Source of the DNA: JAAYUK01 sp035319145
GTDB taxonomy: Bacteria; Nitrospirota; Thermodesulfovibrionia; Thermodesulfovibrionales; Dissulfurispiraceae
Length of the DNA: 5,947 bases
Assembly (NCBI GenBank): GCA_035319145.1
Contig: DATHDH010000167.1
Span: forward strand, 1-5,947
Reading direction: 5' to 3'
Shown here: piece after piece, positions 1 to 5,490 of the stretch
How positions within the stretch are numbered: position 1 is the first letter of the stretch
Layout: the number at the start of each line of letters is the position of its first letter
Made by a program: the position numbers and the translations under genes
The notes under the pieces: generated by a model
What the model was told of the DNA's origin: nothing
The model's input: only the letters and a program-made list of their open reading frames with translations
Database searches by the model: none

Positions 1-309
1 ACCGTACCGTTGATGAGGCTTTCCCTGTCCGTGATTATTCCTGCCGTCCTCGTGTCGGCAACCTTCTTCTTTCTGACAATACGATTGGCCGTGCGATCTC
101 AGCGCGCCAGGGTAACAACTGGTTCCGAAGGGCTTGTCGGTGAAGAAGGCATTGCGCGGGAAAACATCGGTCCCGACGGCGGTACGGTACTCATACATGG
201 AGAACTCTGGAGCGCTTATGCGGAAGAACGGATTCAGGCAGGCTCTCCGATCGTGATTCGTTCAGTAAAGGGCTTGCGCGTAAAGGTAGTAAAGAAGCCG
301 ATCAGCTGA
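1..309 (+). CDS. NfeD-like membrane protein, C-terminal part (5' end outside window)
   Basis: The reading frame is open from the first base and ends at TGA 307-309, leaving 102 visible C-terminal residues. These begin with the end of a hydrophobic membrane segment (roughly visible residues 8-28, rich in V, I, L and F). A basic linker (RSQRAR) follows, and then a small beta-rich soluble domain. That domain has the typical NfeD C-terminal pattern: TGSEGLVGEEGIA, then a GGTVLIHGELWSAYA stretch, then a short strand with IRSVKGLRVKV near the end. In the family this part is an OB-fold domain; long NfeD proteins carry a ClpP-class serine protease domain and several membrane helices upstream, and are often paired with a stomatin/SPFH protein. 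The protease part and any stomatin gene would lie left of the window, so long or short form cannot be decided. An ATG at 13 is internal and is not proposed as a start, because the frame continues upstream. Family assignment is fairly secure; substrate unknown. Confidence 0.82.
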   Translation, partial: TVPLMRLSLSVIIPAVLVSATFFFLTIRLAVRSQRARVTTGSEGLVGEEGIARENIGPDGGTVLIHGELWSAYAEERIQAGSPIVIRSVKGLRVKVVKKPIS

Positions 310-325
310 TATCGCATCATGCTTG

Positions 326-357
326 AGGGTTGATAGACAAGGCTTTTTGTCAACCTT
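326..357 (+). other. Imperfect hairpin between the nfeD-like gene and the epimerase gene
   Basis: GGTTGA at 328-333 pairs with TCAACC at 350-355. The stem extends outward by one G-T and one A-T pair (326-327 with 356-357). Inside, after a four-base bulge, CAA pairs with TTG around a GGCTTT loop. No T-run follows on the + strand, so this is not a canonical intrinsic terminator. Its right arm touches the proposed -35 box of the next gene. It could be a weak 3' end for the nfeD-like transcript or an operator-like inverted repeat; the sequence does not decide. Confidence 0.35.
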
Positions 358-385
358 GCATTCCCGCATCCTTATCCCGTATTAT
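356..385 (+). promoter_or_regulatory. Candidate sigma-70 promoter for the ceramide-like operon
   Basis: TTGCAT at 356-361 (four of six to consensus) and TATTAT at 380-385 (five of six) are separated by 18 bases. A start of transcription six to eight bases after the -10 box would fall at about 391-393. That is only four to six bases before the ATG at 397, so the first gene would have almost no leader. This agrees with the lack of any Shine-Dalgarno sequence before that ATG. The promoter is predicted by eye only. Confidence 0.5.
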
Positions 386-396
386 CAAACGAACTT

Positions 397-1359
397 ATGA
401 AGGCACTTGTGACCGGTGGGACTGGATTTATCGGGAGTCATCTTGTTGAAACCCTTGTGCGCAAAGGATTTGAAGTCCGCTGTCTTGTGCGGAATGCCGC
501 ACGCCTTGGCTATCTCGATGGTCTGAATATCGAGACCGTTGTCGGAGACTGCACGAAGCCGCAGACGCTCCCCGATGCCGTTCAGGGGGTGGATTATGTT
601 TTTCATCTTGCCGGACTGACCAAGGCGAAGAATGAAGAGCAGTTTTTCAGCGGGAACGCACTTGCTACGCAAAACGTGGTGCAGGCGGTGCGTGAGAATA
701 ATCGCACGGTCCGACGTTTTTTGTATCTCAGTTCCCTGGCCGCTGCCGGACCTAGTCGCGACGGCAAACCGCTGCTGGAGGATTGTGCGCCTGCACCCGC
801 CTCGGCATACGGCAGGACGAAGCTCGAGGGAGAGAAGGTCGTGTCCGGGGCGCGCGACGTGCTGCCGGTAACCATCATCCGGCCGCCCGCTGTCTATGGG
901 CCTCGCGACAAGGATGTTCTTATTTTTTTTCAAATGGTGAAACGGGGTGTCGTACCCTTTTGGGGGACGTCTCTTTATTCATTCCTCTATGTGGAAGACC
1001 TCGTCAATGGTATAATAGAGTCCGCTGTACATGAAAAAACTGCGGGAGAGATATTTTTCCTGTCGGATGGTAATATTTATACGTCCGATGATATCATAAA
1101 TGCCATTTCGTCGGCCTTGCAGCGCAGACCGCTGAAGTTGAACATCCCGCGCGCGGTGATGCCGATGGTCGGATATCTGTCGCAACTCGCCGGAAAGCTG
1201 AGCATAATCAACAGCGACAGGATGAAGGACATTCAGCATCAGTACTGGGTATGCGATACTTCCAAGGCGAAAAACGTCTTTGGCTATAGCCCAAAGGTGG
1301 ATATTCGGACGGGAACTTCGTGGACCGCTGATTGGTATCGTATTAATCGGTGGATATAG
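397..1359 (+). CDS. Extended-SDR NAD(P)-dependent epimerase/dehydratase family protein; candidate ceramide/3-ketosphinganine reductase (CerR-like)
   Basis: This 320-residue protein has the usual length of the extended short-chain dehydrogenase family. Seen directly: the Rossmann dinucleotide loop GGTGFIG at residues 7-13; an acidic position in GDCTKP near residue 50; the HLAG motif at 70-73; Ser112/Ser113 in the LSSLAA strand; the catalytic Tyr138-x-x-x-Lys142 (YGRTK); and the RPPAVYGPRD segment at 162-171 that shapes the substrate pocket. The Rossmann loop lies seven residues from Met1, which supports the ATG at 397 even though no Shine-Dalgarno sequence precedes it. The family includes sugar epimerases, hopanoid-associated HpnA and sterol-type dehydrogenases, so the fold alone does not fix the substrate. 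The next gene is an Spt-like synthase and the third a GNAT-like acyltransferase. In Caulobacter, as I recall, the ceramide reductase CerR is a member of this same family, so reduction of the 3-keto group of a sphingoid base or ceramide is the favoured inference. Its stop codon overlaps the ribosome site of the next gene. Family sure, specific role moderate. Confidence 0.85.
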   Translation: MKALVTGGTGFIGSHLVETLVRKGFEVRCLVRNAARLGYLDGLNIETVVGDCTKPQTLPDAVQGVDYVFHLAGLTKAKNEEQFFSGNALATQNVVQAVRENNRTVRRFLYLSSLAAAGPSRDGKPLLEDCAPAPASAYGRTKLEGEKVVSGARDVLPVTIIRPPAVYGPRDKDVLIFFQMVKRGVVPFWGTSLYSFLYVEDLVNGIIESAVHEKTAGEIFFLSDGNIYTSDDIINAISSALQRRPLKLNIPRAVMPMVGYLSQLAGKLSIINSDRMKDIQHQYWVCDTSKAKNVFGYSPKVDIRTGTSWTADWYRINRWI

Positions 1360-1363
1360 GGGA
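1358..1363 (+). promoter_or_regulatory. Ribosome binding site deciding the Spt start
   Basis: AGGGGA lies four bases before the ATG at 1368 and shares its first two bases with the TAG stop of the upstream gene (1357-1359). It selects ATG 1368 over an in-frame GTG at 1350, which lies inside the upstream coding sequence. The overlap implies that the two genes are translationally coupled. Confidence 0.7.
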
Positions 1364-1367
1364 AAAC

Positions 1368-2546
1368 ATGGATCTCTTTGAAAAGTGCTATAAGTTTACG
1401 ACCGCGAAGGAGTTGCAACAGGCGGGCATTTATCCGTTCTTCCGGACGATCGAGAGCGCTCAGGATCCCGTCGTCGTAATGAATGGCCAGCGGATGATCA
1501 TGGTGGGTTCCAACAACTATCTCGGATTGACGAATCATCCGCGCGTCAAGGAAGCCGCCATTGATGCCATAAAGAAATATGGTTCGGGCTGTGCCGGGTC
1601 GCGTTTTCTGAACGGCACGCTGGATATTCACGTTCAGCTCGAAGAAAAACTCGCGCGGTTTATGCGGCTTGATGCCGCACTCGTTTTTTCGACCGGATTT
1701 CAGGTCAATCTCGGTGTGATATCTGCGCTTGTCGGGAAAGACGACGTGGTTATCATGGACAAGATGGACCACGCCAGTATCGTCGACGGCTGTCGTCTCG
1801 CGTTCGGCGAAGTGAAGCGCTTTCGTCATAACGACATGGCCGATCTTGAGAGACTTCTTGCCGAGAAAAACGGTCGAGGGACCCTCGTCGTCGTTGACGG
1901 TGTCTTCAGCATGGAAGGCGACATTATCAATCTGCCCGAGGTGATAACCATCTGCAAGCGTTACGGGGCCAGATTGATGGTCGACGATGCGCATGGAATC
2001 GGGGTTCTGGGCAAGACCGGACGGGGCACGGGGGAGCATTTCGGCCTCGAAAAAGATGTTGATCTCGTCATGGGAACCTACAGCAAATCGCTCGCCTCGA
2101 TAGGCGGATTTATCGCCGGAGACGCAGACGTTGTTCATTATATAAAGCACTTCGCACGCTCCCTCATTTTCAGCGCCAGCCCGCCCCCAGCATCTGTAGC
2201 TGCTGTCAACGCAGCGCTCGATATCATCGAAAGCGAACCGGAACGCCTCGAACAGCTCTGGAAAAATACCCACAAGATGCTTCAGGGATTCCGCGATCTC
2301 GGCTTCGAAATAGGTCCGACCGAAACGCCGATCATCCCTGTGGTTGTCGGGACCGATGAAACGGCCTTTAAAATGGCGATGATGCTCCAAGAGGCGGGAG
2401 TCTTTGCAAATGTTGCGGTCTCTCCCGCTGTGCCGCCCGGCAAGGCGATTATCCGCACCAGTTATATGGCGACCCATACCGATGAGCATCTCGATGCCGT
2501 GCTCGATGCCTTCAAGCGGGTCGGCAAATCGCTCGGCATTATCTGA
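1368..2546 (+). CDS. spt: Serine palmitoyltransferase-like PLP-dependent alpha-oxoamine synthase
   Basis: The product is 392 residues, a normal size for soluble bacterial alpha-oxoamine synthases. These enzymes decarboxylate an amino acid while joining it to an acyl thioester; Spt makes 3-ketosphinganine from L-serine and a palmitoyl-type donor in the cytoplasm. Visible fold-type I features are: glycine-rich YGSGCAGSRFLNGT at about 71-84; His135 in DHASIVDG, which stacks on the PLP ring; Asp207 and His209 in VDDAHG, contacting the cofactor; and GTYSK with the Schiff-base lysine Lys240. A C-terminal substrate-closing segment with IIRTSYMATH lies near 361-370. The segments SGCAGSRFLNGT, FSTGFQVN, DHASIVDG, RHNDMADLE, VDGVFSMEGD and SKSLASIGGFIA match, from memory, Spt of Bacteroides type more closely than BioF or glycine C-acetyltransferase. 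No biotin or threonine-degradation gene is nearby. The gaps to its neighbours (8 and 13 bases) show it belongs to an operon with the SDR and GNAT proteins. Start chosen by the ribosome site at 1358. BioF or Kbl remain the alternatives. Confidence 0.88.
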   Translation: MDLFEKCYKFTTAKELQQAGIYPFFRTIESAQDPVVVMNGQRMIMVGSNNYLGLTNHPRVKEAAIDAIKKYGSGCAGSRFLNGTLDIHVQLEEKLARFMRLDAALVFSTGFQVNLGVISALVGKDDVVIMDKMDHASIVDGCRLAFGEVKRFRHNDMADLERLLAEKNGRGTLVVVDGVFSMEGDIINLPEVITICKRYGARLMVDDAHGIGVLGKTGRGTGEHFGLEKDVDLVMGTYSKSLASIGGFIAGDADVVHYIKHFARSLIFSASPPPASVAAVNAALDIIESEPERLEQLWKNTHKMLQGFRDLGFEIGPTETPIIPVVVGTDETAFKMAMMLQEAGVFANVAVSPAVPPGKAIIRTSYMATHTDEHLDAVLDAFKRVGKSLGII

Positions 2547-2559
2547 TACGGTCTTTTCG

Positions 2560-3720
2560 ATGACGGTTTCAATACACGAAGCCCGCACAGCCCGGGAGAT
2601 GCGGGCATTTATCGAATATCCGCTTTCTTTGTATCGCAACGATTCGTTTTACGCCCCGCAGCTCACGCGTGACCTCAAAACCCACTTCTCGACGAAGAAT
2701 CCGTTTTTCCGCCATGCAAGCGCCCGATATTTTCTGGCATATCGAAGCGGCGAAATCGTGGGTCGTGTGGCTTCAATCGTGAATCGGCTGCATAATGACT
2801 ATCACCGCGACCGCACCGGTTTTTTCGGCTTCTATGAGAGCATTGATGACCCTGCAGCGGCAGGCGCCCTGCTTGGCAGTGTGGAAGAAGACCTCCGTGC
2901 CCGCGGCATGGACACCGTTCGCGGCCCGATGAACTTTTCGACGAATGAGGAGTTGGGTTTCCTGGTGGAGGGGTTTGATGAACCGTCCATCCTGATGACC
3001 CCGTATAACAAGCGCTATTACGATGCTCTTATGGCTGCCTGCGGGTACGGCAAGGTCCGGGATCTGTATGCCTTTCTCCATGATGTCCGGGACGCCCTTC
3101 CGGAAAAAATACTGCGTGCTGCGGCAATTGCAGAAAAGCGGGGGATCACGGCGCACCAGTTGAAAAAGAGCGAATTTCCTGCGGCCATGCGGGCATTCAA
3201 GGATATCTTCAACTCGGCATGGTCGGACAACTGGGGTTTTGTGCCGATGACCGATGAGGAAATCGAGGACAGCGTAAGGCTTTTACAGCCGATTATCAAG
3301 CCGGAGGTGATGGCGCTCGCATTTCACAGCGGCGAACCGGTGGGCTTTATCGGAATGGTGCCGGATTATAACGTTGTCCTGCGGCAGATGCGGGGAAGAC
3401 TGACCCCGATTACCGTCATGAAGGCGCTCTATTACTCCCGGAAGATAACGGACTTGCGCATGCTTCTGCTCGGCGTCAAAAAGGAGTATCGCAACAAGGG
3501 AGTTGACGGCATCCTTTTTCGCGAGGCATTCAAAGGCGTGAAGAGCGGTGGGTACAAGCGGGTGGAATTTTCGTGGATACTGGAAGAAAATCTCTCGACG
3601 ATCCGACTTGCCGAAATGATAGGCAGCAGGAGATGGAAGGTATTCAGAATCTACGAAAGAAGAATGCCGGAAGCCGGTTCGGGAGAGTTCAGACATTCAC
3701 ACAACAACCCCACGGCTTAA
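2560..3720 (+). CDS. Tandem-GNAT-fold acyltransferase-like protein; candidate bacterial ceramide synthase (bCerS-like)
   Basis: This 386-residue protein appears to contain two GNAT-like halves. The N-terminal half (about 1-160) shows FLAYRSGEIVGRVASIVN at 58-75, FFGFYES at 88-94, a helix and strand around 101-122, the conserved RGPMNFSTNEE stretch at 121-131, and a closing NKRYYDALMAACGYGKVRDL segment near 150-169. It has no clear acyl-CoA loop. The C-terminal half (about 180-375) has EPVGFIGMVPDYN at 239-251, then LLLGVKKEYRNKGVD at 292-306, whose R-x-x-G (Arg301, Gly304) resembles the GNAT acyl-CoA loop although Asp306 occupies the usual third G/A position. It ends with an ENLSTIRLAEMIG helix. 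The family is widespread and often annotated as hypothetical or N-acetyltransferase. Caulobacter bCerS is, to my knowledge, a GNAT-superfamily enzyme that N-acylates the sphingoid base, so with Spt and an SDR upstream that role is inferred. ATG 2560 starts 13 bases after the spt stop; the Shine-Dalgarno sequence is poor, suggesting coupling. An upstream in-frame start at 2404 would lie inside spt and is rejected. Confidence 0.8.
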   Translation: MTVSIHEARTAREMRAFIEYPLSLYRNDSFYAPQLTRDLKTHFSTKNPFFRHASARYFLAYRSGEIVGRVASIVNRLHNDYHRDRTGFFGFYESIDDPAAAGALLGSVEEDLRARGMDTVRGPMNFSTNEELGFLVEGFDEPSILMTPYNKRYYDALMAACGYGKVRDLYAFLHDVRDALPEKILRAAAIAEKRGITAHQLKKSEFPAAMRAFKDIFNSAWSDNWGFVPMTDEEIEDSVRLLQPIIKPEVMALAFHSGEPVGFIGMVPDYNVVLRQMRGRLTPITVMKALYYSRKITDLRMLLLGVKKEYRNKGVDGILFREAFKGVKSGGYKRVEFSWILEENLSTIRLAEMIGSRRWKVFRIYERRMPEAGSGEFRHSHNNPTA

Positions 3721-3733
3721 TTGTGATTTCGCA

Positions 3734-3742
3734 TGATACTAT
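3734..3742 (+). promoter_or_regulatory. Candidate extended -10 promoter for the entericidin-like gene
   Basis: TGATACTAT at 3734-3742 fits an extended -10 element (TGn followed by TACTAT, matching the key T, A and final T). No good -35 box stands at the right distance, which is usual for extended -10 promoters. A transcript from about 3749 would have a leader of roughly 30 bases that includes the strong ribosome site. No terminator lies between the GNAT gene and this point, so read-through from the upstream operon is also likely. Confidence 0.4.
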
Positions 3743-3764
3743 ACGCACATCATGTCGTGTTGAG

Positions 3765-3773
3765 AAGGAGGAG
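3765..3773 (+). promoter_or_regulatory. Near-consensus ribosome binding site of the small lipoprotein gene
   Basis: AAGGAGGAG contains a perfect AGGAGG at 3766-3771, eight bases before ATG 3780. It is the strongest Shine-Dalgarno sequence in the window. It favours ATG 3780 over the out-of-frame ATG at 3775 and implies that the lipoprotein is made at high level. Confidence 0.75.
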
Positions 3774-3779
3774 TATGTC

Positions 3780-3914
3780 ATGGTAAGAAAAATATTCGTC
3801 GGCATCCTGACCGTTGGTGTCATTGCCGTTCTGGCGGGATGCAATACGGTCCAGGGGGTGGGCAAGGATGTATCGAGTGCCGGTCATGCATTAGAAAAAG
3901 CTTCGGGCAAATAG
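3780..3914 (+). CDS. Entericidin A/B-family small lipoprotein
   Basis: This is a 44-residue product with a classic lipoprotein signal peptide. Basic residues Arg3 and Lys4 are followed by a hydrophobic core (about 5-17) and the lipobox LAGC at 18-21, with Cys21 as the lipidated residue. The mature peptide is only 24 residues, starting CNTVQGVGKDV and continuing SSAGHALEKA, which is the entericidin signature (C-N-T-x-x-G-x-G-x-D, then an amphipathic helix with A-G-x-A). Asn rather than Asp at +2 predicts sorting to the outer membrane. In E. coli, EcnA and EcnB are described as an antidote and bacteriolytic lipoprotein pair. Most bacteria carry single homologues of unknown role, and no second copy is seen here. 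It sits between the ceramide-like operon and a strong terminator, so it may be the last gene of that unit or have its own promoter. Family call is strong despite the short length; toxic activity should not be assumed. Confidence 0.87.
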   Translation: MVRKIFVGILTVGVIAVLAGCNTVQGVGKDVSSAGHALEKASGK

Positions 3915-3947
3915 CGGTACCCGATTATTCCGTTACAGGAGATAATC

Positions 3948-3973
3948 AGGGGGCAGCAAGCCCCTTTTTTTTT
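3948..3973 (+). terminator. Strong rho-independent terminator
   Basis: GGGGC at 3950-3954 pairs with GCCCC at 3960-3964 around the loop AGCAA. The stem can be extended by a G-T and an A-T pair. Nine T residues (3965-3973) follow immediately. It lies 33 bases after the entericidin-like stop codon and ends that transcription unit, and probably read-through from the three-gene operon too. Confidence 0.92.
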
Positions 3974-4032
3974 GCACATTCGAAATCGCGCGCAATGCTG
4001 TTCGTCAGTCATGAATTCCCCGCTGCCTTCGC

Positions 4033-4061
4033 TCACTATTTTTTTTGATTTCCGGTATAAT
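4033..4061 (+). promoter_or_regulatory. Candidate sigma-70 promoter for the yihY-like/asmA-like unit
   Basis: A perfect TATAAT stands at 4056-4061. The best -35 at 17-base spacing is a weak TCACTA at 4033-4038, with a T-rich spacer. Transcription would begin near 4068, about a dozen bases before ATG 4080. The location, between a strong terminator and a start codon, supports it. The rest of 3974-4079 shows no other clear structure. Confidence 0.5.
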
Positions 4062-4079
4062 TGCGCAGAGGCAGGCACC

Positions 4080-5459
4080 ATGAAAAAGATGATTGTTTCT
4101 CTGAACTCTTTTTTTGAAAAAACTCTCTGGCAGATCGATTCGGGCAGTCTGAAGCGCCCTCGCCGGTTCGGTGTGTTGCTGCTTCGCCTGTTTTATAAAC
4201 TGCAGAATGCGTTTCAGAGCGGCGAGCTTACCGTGCGGGCATCCAGTCTCGTATATACCACGCTCCTCACGTTTGTTCCGCTGCTGGCTATTGCTTTCGC
4301 GGTTCTGAAAGGGCTTGGCGTGCATAATATGCTTGCGCCGACCATTTATAGTTTTCTTGAACCATTGGGGGAAAAAGGTTCTGAAATTGGCGATACGGTT
4401 CTGGAGTATGTTGATCGAATAAACGTGAAGGTACTCGGGACGGTCGGACTCGCCTTTCTTGTCTACACTGCCGTCAATACCGTACAGCAGATAGAGACGT
4501 CATTCAATCACTTCTGGCAAATAACGCGTACCCGCAGCGTTACGCGAAAGTTCCGTGACTATCTCAGCGTGCTGATGGTCGGACCGATCATGATGGTGGC
4601 CGCCATCGGCATCACAACGAGCGTAATGAACGCATCGATTGTTCAGAAGCTGGCTGCTATTGAACCGTTCGGGACGGCGCTTCTTATCATTGCGAAGCTC
4701 GTACCCTATCTATTGGTTATCCTCGCCTTCTCGCTTCTTTATTATCTGTTGCCGAATGCGAAAGTGCGGTTCGGTTCAGCGCTTGTGGGGGGGGCTGTTG
4801 CGGGAGTCCTGTGGCAAGTGCTCAGCTGGTCGTTTGCGCGTGTTATCGTCTCGTCAGCCCAGTACTCGGCAGTCTATTCGGGCTTTGCAATCGTGCTGGT
4901 CTTTATGATCTGGCTTTATTTCAACTGGCTTATCATGCTTACCGGAGTTAAGGTGGCCTTTTACCATCAATTTCCTGCCATGCTCCGGTTACGAATGGAC
5001 AGATCGATCTTCAGCGAACGATTCAAATATCGGCTTGCTTTAGCCGTCATGTATTATGTTGCGCTTCATTACCACCAGGATAAAAAGCGGTGGGGGCTGA
5101 ATGCCCTGGTCAGGGAGCTCCAGCTGCCGGTAGCCCCGATTCTTGAGGTTGTTCATGCGCTTGAAGAAAACAAATTGCTCCTCTTTTTCCCGGATGATGC
5201 AACATTCCTTCCCGGTCGGGATATTGCGACGATTCGAATCAGTGATGTCATGGCAGCCGTTGAACACCAGATGCACGGCGACGGTATTTTCGGAAAGCAT
5301 ATCTGTTCTTCAGAAGCGATTGAGAAGATTATGCACCGGCTTGATGTCTGCGTTCTGGAGAGTTTTTCGGGTGATACCGTGCAGAGCCTTCTCACGGAAC
5401 CCGAAGTCGCGGCATGTGAGGCGGAAAAGATAAAGAACCCCGGCGCGGAAGCCGTATGA
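4080..5459 (+). CDS. YihY/BrkB-family (UPF0761) inner-membrane protein with C-terminal cytoplasmic domain
   Basis: The 459-residue product has a basic amphipathic N-terminus and six predicted membrane segments at about 55-78, 118-135, 161-183, 199-224, 232-254 and 266-291. Family hallmarks are the RASSLVYTTLLTFVPLLA stretch in the first segment, the QQIETSFNHFWQ motif at about 136-147, LLPNAKVRFGSALVGG after the fourth segment, and a last segment with YSGFAIVLVFMIWLYFNW. E. coli YihY is about 290 residues. The extra 160 or so here form a soluble domain with a pattern like a winged helix (about 320-400: RWGLNALVRELQLP, VVHALEENKLLLF), as in the longer members of the family. Function is not settled: early annotations as RNase BN were wrong, and relatives are linked to envelope lipid/LPS phenotypes and serum resistance. 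Start ATG 4080 has a modest AGAGG at 4067-4071; an in-frame ATG at 3972 lies upstream of the promoter and is rejected. A run of eight G at 4787-4794 is noted separately. The AsmA-like gene follows 31 bases later. Confidence 0.9.
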   Translation: MKKMIVSLNSFFEKTLWQIDSGSLKRPRRFGVLLLRLFYKLQNAFQSGELTVRASSLVYTTLLTFVPLLAIAFAVLKGLGVHNMLAPTIYSFLEPLGEKGSEIGDTVLEYVDRINVKVLGTVGLAFLVYTAVNTVQQIETSFNHFWQITRTRSVTRKFRDYLSVLMVGPIMMVAAIGITTSVMNASIVQKLAAIEPFGTALLIIAKLVPYLLVILAFSLLYYLLPNAKVRFGSALVGGAVAGVLWQVLSWSFARVIVSSAQYSAVYSGFAIVLVFMIWLYFNWLIMLTGVKVAFYHQFPAMLRLRMDRSIFSERFKYRLALAVMYYVALHYHQDKKRWGLNALVRELQLPVAPILEVVHALEENKLLLFFPDDATFLPGRDIATIRISDVMAAVEHQMHGDGIFGKHICSSEAIEKIMHRLDVCVLESFSGDTVQSLLTEPEVAACEAEKIKNPGAEAV

Positions 5460-5490
5460 ACTGTTGCCGTCGGATGCACTCGGAGGAATC

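Noticed and set aside
332..354. Perfect TTGACA on the - strand inside the hairpin as a divergent promoter
   Set aside because: No acceptable -10 box occurs at 16-18 bases on the - strand, and the only gene that way is the convergent end of the nfeD-like gene.
923..930. Run of eight T in the SDR gene as a slippage site or frameshift
   Set aside because: It encodes ordinary Ile-Phe-Phe codons, the frame is intact on both sides, and no alternative product is apparent.
397..1359. Hopanoid-associated epimerase HpnA as the identity of the SDR protein
   Set aside because: The fold and length fit, but no hopanoid genes are in view and the Spt/GNAT neighbours point to sphingolipid chemistry. It is kept only as an alternative.
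1368..2546. BioF (8-amino-7-oxononanoate synthase) or Kbl (glycine C-acetyltransferase)
   Set aside because: Same superfamily, but the motifs match remembered Spt sequences better and no biotin or threonine-catabolism gene is adjacent.
2404..2559. Earlier in-frame ATG start for the GNAT-like protein
   Set aside because: It would overlap the spt 3' end by more than 140 bases and add a sequence without family likeness; ATG 2560 directly after spt is far more natural.
1284..2639. Long 451-residue reading frame on the - strand opposite spt
   Set aside because: It lies antisense to a clear Spt with all catalytic motifs. Its translation shows no recognisable domain, and it is a by-product of codon bias on the + strand.
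3972..4079. Upstream ATG 3972 as the start of the YihY-like protein
   Set aside because: It overlaps the terminator T-run and lies upstream of the TATAAT promoter; the added 36 residues are unlike the family's N-terminus.
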